Assembly: GCF_036227325.1 (NCBI RefSeq)
Contig: NZ_CP109467.1
Span: 7,130,001 to 7,194,000, forward strand
From: Streptomyces sp. NBC_01465
Lineage (GTDB): Bacteria; Actinomycetota; Actinomycetes; Streptomycetales; Streptomycetaceae
Direction of reading: 5' to 3'
Length of the DNA: 64,000 nt
Translations under genes and position numbers: made by a program
Shown: one piece after another, positions 33,571 to 40,815 of the stretch
Layout of the letters: each line of letters begins with the position of its first letter
How positions within the stretch are numbered: position 1 is the first letter of the stretch
Notes under the pieces: generated by a model
What the model was told of the DNA's origin: nothing
The model's database searches: none
The model's input: only the letters and a program-made list of their open reading frames with translations

Positions 33571-34118
33571 GGGTGGTGGCCCGGGACGTCTTCGAGCAAC
33601 TGTCGAGCGCAAGCGTGTCCGTGCGGCACGGCGGCACGTACGCCATGGAGCAGATCGCCGACGCGGCACCGCACTACCGCGGCCATGTGGCCGCGCTACT
33701 GGCCTCCTTCGTCAGGCAACAGGCCCCCTGGCCACCGATCCGTCCACCCGGTGAAGTGGACGCCGAACGGCCGCGTTACACCGGGGGACTCCGCGACGAC
33801 GTCGGCGGAGCCGTCGCTGCACTGAGCCGACGCAGCATGGTTCTGCCGGGAGACACCATCGAGCTGGAGAAGGTCGACCTGCGCGGCGCCGACCTGGCCA
33901 CCCAGGACCTGAGCTGGTTCTGCTTCGCCGGATCCAACCTCGAGGGAGCCAACCTGACCGGGTGCGACCTCTCGCACACGACCTTTGCCGACGCCAGCTT
34001 GAAGAACGCCAACCTGACGGGCGCCACGCTCACTGACGCGAACCTCAATGGCGCGGACCTTACCGGGGCCACTGGCATCGGCACACCCCCCGTTCCCCAC
34101 CGCACTCCGGCCGCGTAG
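33567..34118 (+). CDS. Pentapeptide-repeat protein, apparently N-terminally shortened
   Basis: 183 aa from GTG 33567, which overlaps the GH1 stop (GTGA); GTG codons at 33573 and 33576 are alternatives. Residues 10-50 (SVSVRHGGTYAMEQIADAAP, VAALLASFVRQQAP) match the segment that in larger actinobacterial proteins precedes the repeats and follows membrane helices, which are absent here. Residues 95-165 are pentapeptide repeats (VDLRGADL, SNLEGANLTGCDL, ANLNGADLTGA) that form a right-handed beta-helix. It is either a small soluble relative or a truncated copy. No function can be assigned. Confidence 0.7.
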   Translation: MRVVARDVFEQLSSASVSVRHGGTYAMEQIADAAPHYRGHVAALLASFVRQQAPWPPIRPPGEVDAERPRYTGGLRDDVGGAVAALSRRSMVLPGDTIELEKVDLRGADLATQDLSWFCFAGSNLEGANLTGCDLSHTTFADASLKNANLTGATLTDANLNGADLTGATGIGTPPVPHRTPAA

Positions 34119-34285
34119 GGCTGACGGTGTGTCAAGGTGCCGAGTTGTCTGCGGGGATGTCCGCAGCAATGTCCGTTCTGTTCGCGGCTTGTCGAAGGTA
34201 TGGGCAGGGCACACCCCGTTGTCCGTAGCCTCGACCGCACGGGGCCGTGTAGCGTCCGGGCCAGCAGTCGTGGTTCCGAAGTACC

Positions 34286-34376
34286 GCCCGTGGACGCGAG
34301 TTCACGGGCAGCTTGCTGTTCAGCGCCTCTGAGGACCAGGACGACCACCTCCGCCTCCCGCAAAGTGCGGGAGGCG
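34286..34376 (+). promoter_or_regulatory. Structured 5' leader of the cold-shock gene
   Basis: Two hairpins lie in the leader: GCCCGTG/CACGGGC (34286-34309) and a perfect 10-bp stem CGCCTCCCGC-AAAGT-GCGGGAGGCG (34352-34376). The second ends 14 bp before the GGAGG of the cold-shock gene. Long folded leaders that control translation by temperature are usual for cspA-type genes. The stretch 34119-34285 shows no gene. Confidence 0.6.
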
Positions 34377-34400
34377 ACTTCGAGTCCCTTGGAGGACAAC

Positions 34401-34604
34401 ATGGCCAGCGGAACCGTCAAGTGGTTCAACGCGGAAAAGGGCTTCGGCTTCATCGAGCAGGACGGCGGCGGCCCGGACGTCTTCGCCCACTACTCGAACA
34501 TCAACGCCTCCGGCTTCCGTGAGCTGCAGGAAGGCCAGAAGGTGAACTTCGACATCACCCAGGGCCAGAAGGGCCCGCAGGCGGAGAACATCACTCCCGC
34601 CTGA
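34401..34604 (+). CDS. cspA: CspA-family cold-shock protein
   Basis: 67 aa, with GGAGG five bases before ATG 34401. It is a complete cold-shock domain: [15 protein letters not shown] (RNP1) and DVFAHYSNI (RNP2), ending [10 protein letters not shown]. It is a single-stranded nucleic acid chaperone in the cytoplasm. It is a lone gene with a folded leader and a strong terminator, and it marks the left border of the rearranged segment. Confidence 0.97.
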   Translation: MASGTVKWFNAEKGFGFIEQDGGGPDVFAHYSNINASGFRELQEGQKVNFDITQGQKGPQAENITPA

Positions 34605-34617
34605 GTTGTCCAACTCC

Positions 34618-34653
34618 GTGACGCCCGCCCCGGTTTGCCGAGGCGGGCGTCAC
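34618..34653 (+). terminator. Terminator of the cold-shock gene
   Basis: GTGACGCCCGCC and GGCGGGCGTCAC form a perfect 12-bp stem 13 bp after the stop codon. Confidence 0.88.
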
Positions 34654-34807
34654 GCGTCAGCGCGGGGCATGTCCTCGGTGGGGGCCGAGCCGTCACGTGA
34701 ACGGTTCTTCGTGGGTCTGTCACCAGCAGGGCACGCAGGCCACTTGCGCGCGTTCGTTGCCATCAACGAGCGCCAACTGTCGCGTAGGTTCCGGCGGCGG
34801 TCGCTTG

Positions 34808-34966
34808 CGGCCCGGTACCGGCAACGCGATGTGCCGTAGGAGCGGCTGAGGGAATCGGCGGCTTTCCGTGATCTGCTGAAGGTAGCCAGGAAGCGTGTAG
34901 CCGTGAGATGGCCCGAGAGGTCTTCTACCTGGTCAAACAGCTGCCGTCAGACCCCCGCTCATAGGG
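34808..34966 (+). mobile_element. IS110-family relic 1 (internally deleted; 3' tail retained)
   Basis: 34809-34842 (GGCCCGGTACCGGCAACGCG and following) matches 35596-35628, the sequence just before the transposase start of relic 2. It is followed by 34905-34964, which encodes MAREVFYLVKQLPSDPRS and a stop, like the C-terminus of IS110 transposases (compare relic 4, AREVFHLVRAVQP). Everything between is lost. 34654-34807 holds nothing I can assign. Directly after the relic comes a broken copy of the pcaL 5' end. Confidence 0.6.
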
Positions 34967-34996
34967 GCTGTCGCGACAGATGAGAGGGTCGGACGG

Positions 34997-35101
34997 GTGA
35001 GTGAGACGCCGAAGAACACCCTCCAGTACCGCTTTGACGGGCCAGAAGACGCTCCCGTGCTGATCCTGGGGCCCTCCCTCGGAACCACATGGCACAGGTA
35101 G
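34997..35101 (+). pseudogene. 5' fragment of a second pcaL-like gene
   Basis: 34 codons from GTG 34997 to TAG 35099-35101. The fragment reads SETPKNTLQYRFDGPEDAP and continues to GTTWHR-stop. It aligns with residues 1-33 of the intact pcaL at 53237, and about 50 bp of upstream sequence (ATAGGGGCTGT and flanks) also match. Many synonymous and some coding differences show that the copies diverged long ago. The rest of the gene is missing. Confidence 0.85.
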
Positions 35102-35384
35102 GCAAGACCGTCTTCTGACGTCCACGTGGTCCAGTTCGACGCCGTTCACGCAGGTTTGGTCTTGGTGGTCCAGGGGCGTCGATGGTGTTGGTGACAGCGA
35201 TGTGGCAGATGAGGCCCTTTTGCCGACCAAGCTCCGGTTGTAGGCGTGTGGCGTCTGTGGGCGTATCGAGTGTCCGCCGTGAGTAGTTCCGCTGCGCGGC
35301 CGCTTGCTGCGAATCGATCGTGAACGATCGGCCGGTGTCGGATCACCGTGCCGTACGGGCCGGGACTGAGCATGCTCCCCGTTT
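35102..35384. other. Stretch without a recognisable gene
   Basis: Open frames occur on the minus strand (for example 35146-35373) but have no homologue I recognise and no ribosome binding site. It lies between the pcaL fragment and IS110 relic 2 and is probably decayed insertion-sequence or gene debris. Confidence 0.5.
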
Positions 35385-35739
35385 CCAGTTGGGAATGCTG
35401 TGACGGGCGGGAGGATGGATGGGCGCTGTCCCGGGTCCGTGGCCTGACTCATGACATCTCTGACCGGAGCGTCTGAATTTCGCAGTGTCGGCTGTTGGCC
35501 GGGGATGGTGCGTTGTCGGTGCCGGGCTGGCGGGGTGTGTCTCGATAGGGGCCTGCCGATCATTGTGGCGTTCTCACGATTCTGACCGTCTGACGTGGCC
35601 CGGTACCGGCGACGCGATACGTCGTCGGACCGGGAGAGGAACGGGCATGTCGACTTCGACGGTGTCCAGTACGTCGCCCGTGCCGCAGACTCGCCGTCGC
35701 CGTCCTGCGGGGGAGGTGGTGTTGGGAGTGGACACGCAC
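35385..35739 (+). mobile_element. IS110-family relic 2 (non-coding left end + transposase N-terminus)
   Basis: About 260 bp of non-coding sequence precedes ATG 35647, which begins MSTSTVSSTSPVPQTRRRR and reaches GEVVLGVDTH, the N-terminal DEDD motif start (first Asp) of IS110 transposases. The frame is then broken: the next sequence belongs to an unrelated nuclease-like piece. The non-coding part shares about 120 bp (35415-35546) with relic 4 at 53018-53134. In IS110 elements this region encodes the bridge RNA. Confidence 0.72.
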
Positions 35740-35799
35740 CGACCTGCCGAGTGGTGGCGATCACGAAGACGCCGAACGTCGCCACTCTGGATCAAGGCA

Positions 35800-36204
35800 T
35801 CATGGCCCGATCTGGTTAGGGCATATGTCGCCGAACAACTCGCCGGGCGAGGCTGGGACGTCGATTTCTGGGGCCAAGGGCAGCTGAGCCGGGCGCTTCA
35901 ATCCGCGCGCCGGCAGACCGACAGTTCCATCCGCTGGTTCCCGGATCTCATCGCGGCGAAGGCCAAGGACCTTGTCCTGATCGGCTGCAAGGGCGGCATG
36001 ACCAGCAGGCGAACAGGCCGGCATGCTGTCGAATGGTCCGCGGTGATGGCGCATTTGCAGCTCGTGGCCTGGACACAGCTCCCGGTTTACTACGTGTTCG
36101 ATGGCCTTGATGCGCGCTCGCCGACGGCGGTACTGGGTGACGGTGCCCTGTGGCTCCACCAGCCCACCGTCGGCCCCCTGCTGCGCGCGCCGGCCGCTGG
36201 CGTG
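35800..36204 (+). pseudogene. Fragment resembling a PD-(D/E)XK-type nuclease
   Basis: About 135 codons in the same frame as the IS110 relic start. AYVAEQLAGRGWDVDFWGQG is followed by WFPDLIAAKAKDLVLIGCKG, which has the PD...(x)CK spacing of PD-(D/E)XK folds, then WSAVMAHLQLVAWTQLPVYY. It has no start of its own and runs into the EamA fragment, so it is a 5'-truncated remnant, or a chimeric 276-aa frame from 35485 if ever translated. The family is uncertain. Confidence 0.45.
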
Positions 36205-36209
36205 TTTGT

Positions 36210-36362
36210 TTCTTCGGGATCTTTATGGGCGTCAACCCGGTGTTCGCCGCTCTGTTCGGCATGCTCGTCCTGGACCAGCGCCTTGGCGCGGCATCGTGGC
36301 TGCTCATCACCGTGATCGTCACCGTCGACGCTGTGTCCGTGGGCACCGCCGCTAACCGCTCG
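36210..36362 (+). pseudogene. C-terminal fragment of an EamA/DMT transporter
   Basis: About 50 codons. FFGIFMGVNPVFAALFGMLV and LDQRLGAASWLLITVIV match the last two helices of EamA proteins (compare NPVFAAL..LLGERL..). It has no start and is joined out of context to the nuclease-like piece. 36363-36499 contains nothing recognisable. Confidence 0.65.
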
Positions 36363-36499
36363 CAGACCGACCTCTTTGTGGTTGGCCCCGCCGAATACCC
36401 GCGCCCGGGTGTGCGCCTGCGCCCTCCGCCACGACGACGTACGGGCCACTTGGGAGCGGTAGTCCCGTGCGAAAGAAGGCTTACCCGGTGCTACGGGGT

Positions 36500-36919
36500 T
36501 CACGGTGCCGGTACGGCACCGATCTGCTGCATCACCCCGAGGAGATCGGGCTGGCCCCGTTCGCCCACGATCCGGCCGTCGGCCAGGTAGTAGAAGTTCA
36601 TGGCCTGCACCGAGATCTTGTTGCCGCTCGCCGGGATCCCGAAGAATTCACCGTCGTGGGTTCCCCGCATGGTGAACCGCGCGGCCACGGTGTCGCCTTC
36701 GGTGACCGTCTCCTCCAGCGTCCACTCCACATCAGAGAAGCCGCCGCGCATCATCCCGAGAACTTCCAGGTACCCGACGGGCCCCCGCAGTGGTTCCGGG
36801 TGGCTTGGCGCGTGGAACACCGCGTCCGGAGAAATGACCTCGCGGGCGAGATCCTCGTTGCCTGTGTTGATGAACTCGACGAAACGGTTCATCACTGACT
36901 CGGTGGACTGCGACGGCAT
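36500..36919 (-). CDS. SnoaL-like / NTF2-fold ester cyclase family protein
   Basis: 139 aa from ATG 36919, with GGAGAGG nine bases upstream. Features of the SnoaL-like polyketide cyclase family are visible: an N-terminal helix (VMNRFVEFINTGNEDLAREVI), FHAPSHPEPLRGPVGYLEVL, and the beta-strand pairs VAARFTMRGTH and ADGRIVGERGQPD. A small cone-shaped alpha+beta enzyme or binding protein is expected; the substrate is unknown. It is divergent from PadR across a perfect 34-bp palindrome, so it is almost certainly PadR-controlled. Confidence 0.87.
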   Translation of the reverse strand: MPSQSTESVMNRFVEFINTGNEDLAREVISPDAVFHAPSHPEPLRGPVGYLEVLGMMRGGFSDVEWTLEETVTEGDTVAARFTMRGTHDGEFFGIPASGNKISVQAMNFYYLADGRIVGERGQPDLLGVMQQIGAVPAP

Positions 36920-36965
36920 CTTGCTGTGCCTCTCCGGAGACGTTTGGGCGGATACCTACGACCGT

Positions 36966-36999
36966 AACATCGAATCGATGTTCACATCGATTCGATGTT
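36966..36999. promoter_or_regulatory. 34-bp perfect palindrome, PadR operator
   Basis: 16-bp arms AACATCGAATCGATGT and ACATCGATTCGATGTT separated by TC, with no mismatch. Each arm is itself nearly palindromic (ATCGAATCGAT), as if two dimers bind side by side. It lies 47 bp from the SnoaL start and 20 bp from the PadR start, overlapping both probable promoters. Confidence 0.88.
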
Positions 37000-37018
37000 C
37001 GCGTGCGAAGATGGACTC

Positions 37019-37597
37019 ATGCTGGAACTCGCGATACTCGGCTTCCTCGCCGAGGGACCCCTGCCAGGACACGAGCTGCGCCGCCGCATCTCACAGCTGA
37101 CCGGCTACACGCGGCCGGTCAGCGACGGCACCCTGTATCCGGCGATCAATCGCCTGACCAGGGCGGGCCTGATCGAGCGGCGCACCGACCCAGCCGGCGG
37201 GGCGGCGCGGTACGTGCTCAGCCTGACCGCGACCGGTCGGGCCGACATGCTGCAGCGCCTGCGCAAGCCCGCCGACCACGAGATCACCGACTTCACCCGG
37301 TTCTACGCCGTCCTGGCCTTCCTCTCCCACCTGCCCGACGTGGCCGAACAGCACGCGGTGCTGCGCAGACGGCTGGAGTTCCTGGAAGAACCGGCGAGCT
37401 TCTTCTACGACAACGAGCGGCCCCTGTATGCCGAGGAGATCGCCGACCCCTACCGGCGCGGCATGCTGCTCACCGCCCGGGCCACCAGCCGCGCGGAGCG
37501 GACCTGGCTGCGCGAGGCCCTCGGCGAGGAACCGCCCGCATTCGACACCGCATGCACCCAGGGCGATCCGCATGCGCCCGCCGCCCCCGCGAGCTGA
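37019..37597 (+). CDS. PadR family transcriptional regulator
   Basis: 192 aa from ATG 37019. The start is only 20 bp past the palindrome and lacks a clear ribosome binding site, so it may be leaderless. The winged helix runs LELAILGFLAEGPLPGHELRRRI to GAARYVLSLTATG, followed by a C-terminal helical dimerisation domain (RFYAVLAFLSHLPDVAEQHAVL). It probably represses itself, the divergent SnoaL-like gene and the downstream oxidoreductase. Confidence 0.92.
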   Translation: MLELAILGFLAEGPLPGHELRRRISQLTGYTRPVSDGTLYPAINRLTRAGLIERRTDPAGGAARYVLSLTATGRADMLQRLRKPADHEITDFTRFYAVLAFLSHLPDVAEQHAVLRRRLEFLEEPASFFYDNERPLYAEEIADPYRRGMLLTARATSRAERTWLREALGEEPPAFDTACTQGDPHAPAAPAS

Positions 37598-37617
37598 CTG
37601 TCCACGGAGGTACCCCC

Positions 37618-38601
37618 ATGCTTGCTTCCTGGTACGACACCCAGGGCCCCGCCGCCGATGTCCTGCACGTCGGTGAACTCCCTGATCCCGTCCCCGGACC
37701 CGGCGAGGTCCGTGTCCGTGTCACCGTCTCGGGCGTCAACCCCGGCGACACCAAGAAACGGCGCGGCTGGCTCGGCTCGTCCATGCCCTTCCCGCGGGTG
37801 ATCCCGCACAGCGACGCCGCCGGAGTCATCGACGCCGTGGGTGACGGGGTCGACGCCCGCCGCGTCGGGCAGCGAGTCTGGGTATACGGCGCCCAGTCCT
37901 ACCGCCCCTTCGGCACCGCCGCCCAGTACACCGTCGTATCCGACCACCAAGCCGCACCCCTGCCAGACCACCTCAGTGACGAGCTGGGGGCGAGCCTCGG
38001 CATCCCCGGCATCACCGCCCACCGCACCGTCTTCGCCGACGGCCCGGTCGACGGCCAACTCATCCTGGTCCACGGAGTCCTCGGCGGCGTCGGCTCCCTG
38101 GCCGCCCAACTCGCCCACTGGGCCGGCGCCACCGTGATCGCCACCGTCCGCCGCACCGCGGACCTCGACCACATCGACCCGGCCGTCGTCTCCCACGCCG
38201 TCGCCCTGGACACCGGCGAGCCCGCCGCGACCATCCGCGCGTACGCGCCGCGGGGCGTCGACCGGATCATCGAGGTCGCACTGTCCGACAACGCCGACCT
38301 CGACAACGCCGTCGCCGCCAACAACGCCGTCATCGCCGCCTACGCCACCCGCACGGACCGCACCGAGATCCCCTTCTGGCCGCTGCTGTTCAACAACGTC
38401 ACCCTGCGGCTGCTCGGCAGCGACGACTTCCCCGCCGAGGCCAAGCGCCAGGCCGCCCGCGACCTCACATCCGCAGCCGCCGTCGGCGCCCTCACCGTCA
38501 CCGTCGGCGACCGCCACACGCTGGACGACATCGCCAAGGCCCACGACCACGTCGACACCGGTGGTGGCCACGGCCGCACTCTGGTCACCATCCCCCAATA
38601 G
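37618..38601 (+). CDS. NADPH:quinone reductase-like (zinc-independent MDR) oxidoreductase
   Basis: 327 aa from ATG 37618, with GGAGG seven bases upstream and 20 bp after PadR. The GroES-like N-terminal domain (GPGEVRVRVTVSGVNPGDTKK) lacks the cysteine ligands of zinc alcohol dehydrogenases. The Rossmann motif is HGVLGGVGSLAAQLAHWAGA. This matches the quinone reductase/zeta-crystallin group, which reduces quinones or enones with NADPH. With PadR and SnoaL-like genes it forms a probable aromatic- or electrophile-response unit. Confidence 0.9.
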   Translation: MLASWYDTQGPAADVLHVGELPDPVPGPGEVRVRVTVSGVNPGDTKKRRGWLGSSMPFPRVIPHSDAAGVIDAVGDGVDARRVGQRVWVYGAQSYRPFGTAAQYTVVSDHQAAPLPDHLSDELGASLGIPGITAHRTVFADGPVDGQLILVHGVLGGVGSLAAQLAHWAGATVIATVRRTADLDHIDPAVVSHAVALDTGEPAATIRAYAPRGVDRIIEVALSDNADLDNAVAANNAVIAAYATRTDRTEIPFWPLLFNNVTLRLLGSDDFPAEAKRQAARDLTSAAAVGALTVTVGDRHTLDDIAKAHDHVDTGGGHGRTLVTIPQ

Positions 38602-38709
38602 CGCAGACTCGGAACACTGGCCTGCTCAACTGCCCAGCCCTATGGGTCGGCCCGGCGCATGCCACGGGTGGGTGGCGTTGCTGCCGGGCCGTCAGTCGCT
38701 TACGCGGTC

Positions 38710-40485
38710 TCACTTCCTGTGCAGAGCCCTGTGGCGACGTCCGCGAAGCAGCAGCGTGCCGCCGGCAGCGATGACGAGCAGGCCACCGACGGCGCTGTAT
38801 GTGACAGTGGTGCTCGCCCCGGTGGAAGCCAGGTCGCCGGACGTGCTGTTCGGGGTGGTCCCGTCGACGCGTGCGCCGATCTCCCCCTGCGCGCGGGTGC
38901 CGGTCGTGCCGGAGACGACCGGTGCGGCGGCGGTCGGGGTGGGGGCGGGTGTCGGCTTGGCAGGGCCGGCGGTCCCCGGCGCGGGCTTCAGCTGAAGGGT
39001 CGTGATCGAGTACGGCGGCAGTGTCTGTGCGGCCGCCGTGCCCCTCTTCGTCGTGGTCAGGGCGGTGTCTCCCTGGGCGTAGGAAACGGTCGTGACCGCT
39101 CCTGCGGCCGGGGTGTATCCGGCGTAGGAGAGCGATACCGGCGCCGCGTTCTGCGGGCTCTTGTTGATCAGCATGACGTTCAGAGCGCCGTTGTTGCTGC
39201 GCACCGCGTGCACAGCGACCGACGCGTTGCCCGAGGACGCCTTGACCATGGTGTCGCCGGGCTTTGCCAGTGCGGTCAGCGAGCGGATGCCCCAGTAGAT
39301 GGGGAAGGGCGTGTCGCGTGCCGGTTCGCACTTCCCTCCGGCGCAGGTGCCGGCGGAGAGGATGCCCCCGTCCTGGTAGTCGATCTGGCCGTTGACGGTG
39401 GTGGGTGCTTGGTCGGTGCCGTTGTGCAGGTTCCACCAGTCCACGTGGGTGGCACCTTGCTCGAACCAGGTCATGTAGGTGTCCGGAGCGAACAGGGCCG
39501 CGGCCTGGCTGGTCTGGGCGGGCGAGCCGACGGCGCCGTTCTCGGTGACCGCGATCTCCACCGAAGCGGCGCGCGAGCCCGCGTACTGGGCGATCAGTGA
39601 GCGCAGCGAGGACGTGACACCGGCGATCCGGGAGGGGGTCTTCAGCAGGTCGTCCGTGGTGGTGCCGCCCGGATACCAGTGGACGATGGCGAAGTCGATC
39701 GAGCTTCCCGCGATGGAGAGCACCGTGTTGTTCCAGTCGGCGCTGTCACCGGGAGCCTTCTCCTTGTCCGGCCAGCCGCCGGGGGTGGTGAGCACCGCTC
39801 CGATCTTCACCTTCGGGTCCACGGCCTTCATCGCCTTCGCGTAGGCGACCAGGTTCTTCGCGTACTCCCTCGGGCTCTTGTCGGCGTGCTTGTCGGTCTC
39901 CCAGCCCTTGCCGTCGCCGTAGTACCCGTTGCCGTAGACCTCGTTGCCGATCTCCCAGTACTTCACGCCGTAACCCTTGGTGACGTTGGCGTACTTGACC
40001 CAGTCGGCGGCCTCCTGAGGGGTGCCGGAACCGTAGTTCGCGGTCACGATCGGCCGGGCGCCGACCTTCTTCGCGGTGGCCATGAAGTGGTCGAAGTCGG
40101 TGTTGGACGGGTTCCTGTAGCCGTCGTCCATGGTGTGGGTCTTCCAGTGGTACACGTCCGCGCCGGAGCCGCCGGGATAGCGCAGCTGCCGAACTCCCGC
40201 GGCCTTCATCAGCGATGACACCTTGGCGGTGCCCATGTGATCGTCGCCCACGCCCGTGTTGAGGCCGGTACCACTGCTGGGCACGGTGCCCAGGGAGGTC
40301 CCGGCATTCACACGGATGTCGACGGTCGGCGCGGCGCCCGCGCTCGGCGCCAGGACGCCGACACCGGCCGAGGCGGCGAGCACCGCCACCGCCCCCGCGA
40401 CAAAGCGCCGGCGCAACCGGCTACGGCGAGGCGTGCGGCGCCAGGGCATCGGCTGCTCGGCGGTTCTCGGGTCGTTTGGTGACAT
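38710..40485 (-). CDS. LAXTG-anchored secreted arabinofuranosidase-like glycosidase
   Basis: 591 aa from ATG 40485, with GGAG eight bases upstream. A basic N-region and signal peptide (about 20-52) are followed by a TIM-barrel clan GH-A catalytic domain like GH51/GH39: LRYPGGSGADVYHW, acid/base Glu182 in WEIGNEVYG, nucleophile Glu315 in AVTENGAVG. A beta-sandwich domain follows, then a Pro/Thr/Ala linker. The C-terminal sorting signal is LASTG (552-556), with a hydrophobic helix and RGRRHR tail, as used by class E sortases in Streptomyces. It is likely a wall-bound alpha-L-arabinofuranosidase or related hemicellulase. Confidence 0.85.
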   Translation of the reverse strand: MSPNDPRTAEQPMPWRRTPRRSRLRRRFVAGAVAVLAASAGVGVLAPSAGAAPTVDIRVNAGTSLGTVPSSGTGLNTGVGDDHMGTAKVSSLMKAAGVRQLRYPGGSGADVYHWKTHTMDDGYRNPSNTDFDHFMATAKKVGARPIVTANYGSGTPQEAADWVKYANVTKGYGVKYWEIGNEVYGNGYYGDGKGWETDKHADKSPREYAKNLVAYAKAMKAVDPKVKIGAVLTTPGGWPDKEKAPGDSADWNNTVLSIAGSSIDFAIVHWYPGGTTTDDLLKTPSRIAGVTSSLRSLIAQYAGSRAASVEIAVTENGAVGSPAQTSQAAALFAPDTYMTWFEQGATHVDWWNLHNGTDQAPTTVNGQIDYQDGGILSAGTCAGGKCEPARDTPFPIYWGIRSLTALAKPGDTMVKASSGNASVAVHAVRSNNGALNVMLINKSPQNAAPVSLSYAGYTPAAGAVTTVSYAQGDTALTTTKRGTAAAQTLPPYSITTLQLKPAPGTAGPAKPTPAPTPTAAAPVVSGTTGTRAQGEIGARVDGTTPNSTSGDLASTGASTTVTYSAVGGLLVIAAGGTLLLRGRRHRALHRK

Positions 40486-40647
40486 GTGGGGGGCTCCGAT
40501 CGGGTGTTGACACAGAGGGCGTAGCGCCGCTGACCACGGCTCGCCCTCGTCGGTACACCCTCAAGTGGCCACCCGGAGCGGAAAGGTTGCCGCCTCAATC
40601 ATTTTTCTCCGAGACGCGGCCGCACCGTCCGGCGCGAACCATCACAT

Positions 40648-40669
40648 GCTTCCGGGCAGCCCGGGAAGC
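40648..40669. terminator. Terminator-like hairpin in the 40.5-40.8 kb gap
   Basis: GCTTCCGGG and CCCGGGAAGC pair with a one-base bulge around a CAG loop. The rest of the gap 40486-40815 holds only the remnant noted at 40697 and promoter sequence. Confidence 0.5.
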
Positions 40670-40696
40670 GTGACGGCCACGGCCGGCCCCTGCGCG

Positions 40697-40755
40697 TCAC
40701 AACTCGAGGATCTGCCAGTCCTGGTTGTCGCCGCCGTTGTCGGACACCTGGGTCA
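40697..40755 (-). pseudogene. Possible C-terminal scrap of a CBM13/ricin-type lectin
   Basis: About 19 codons ending at TGA (40697-40699) read LTQVSDNGGDNQDWQILEL, like the last QxW repeat of secreted carbohydrate-binding modules. It has no upstream continuation. Confidence 0.3.
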
Positions 40756-40815
40756 GACTGCGGTCAGAGCAACAAGTGCACTGTTACGGACATGCGATGG
40801 GTAGTGGCGGGGCGA

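Noticed and set aside
35146..35373. Minus-strand frame of 75 codons
   Set aside because: No start context, no recognised family, surrounded by IS debris.
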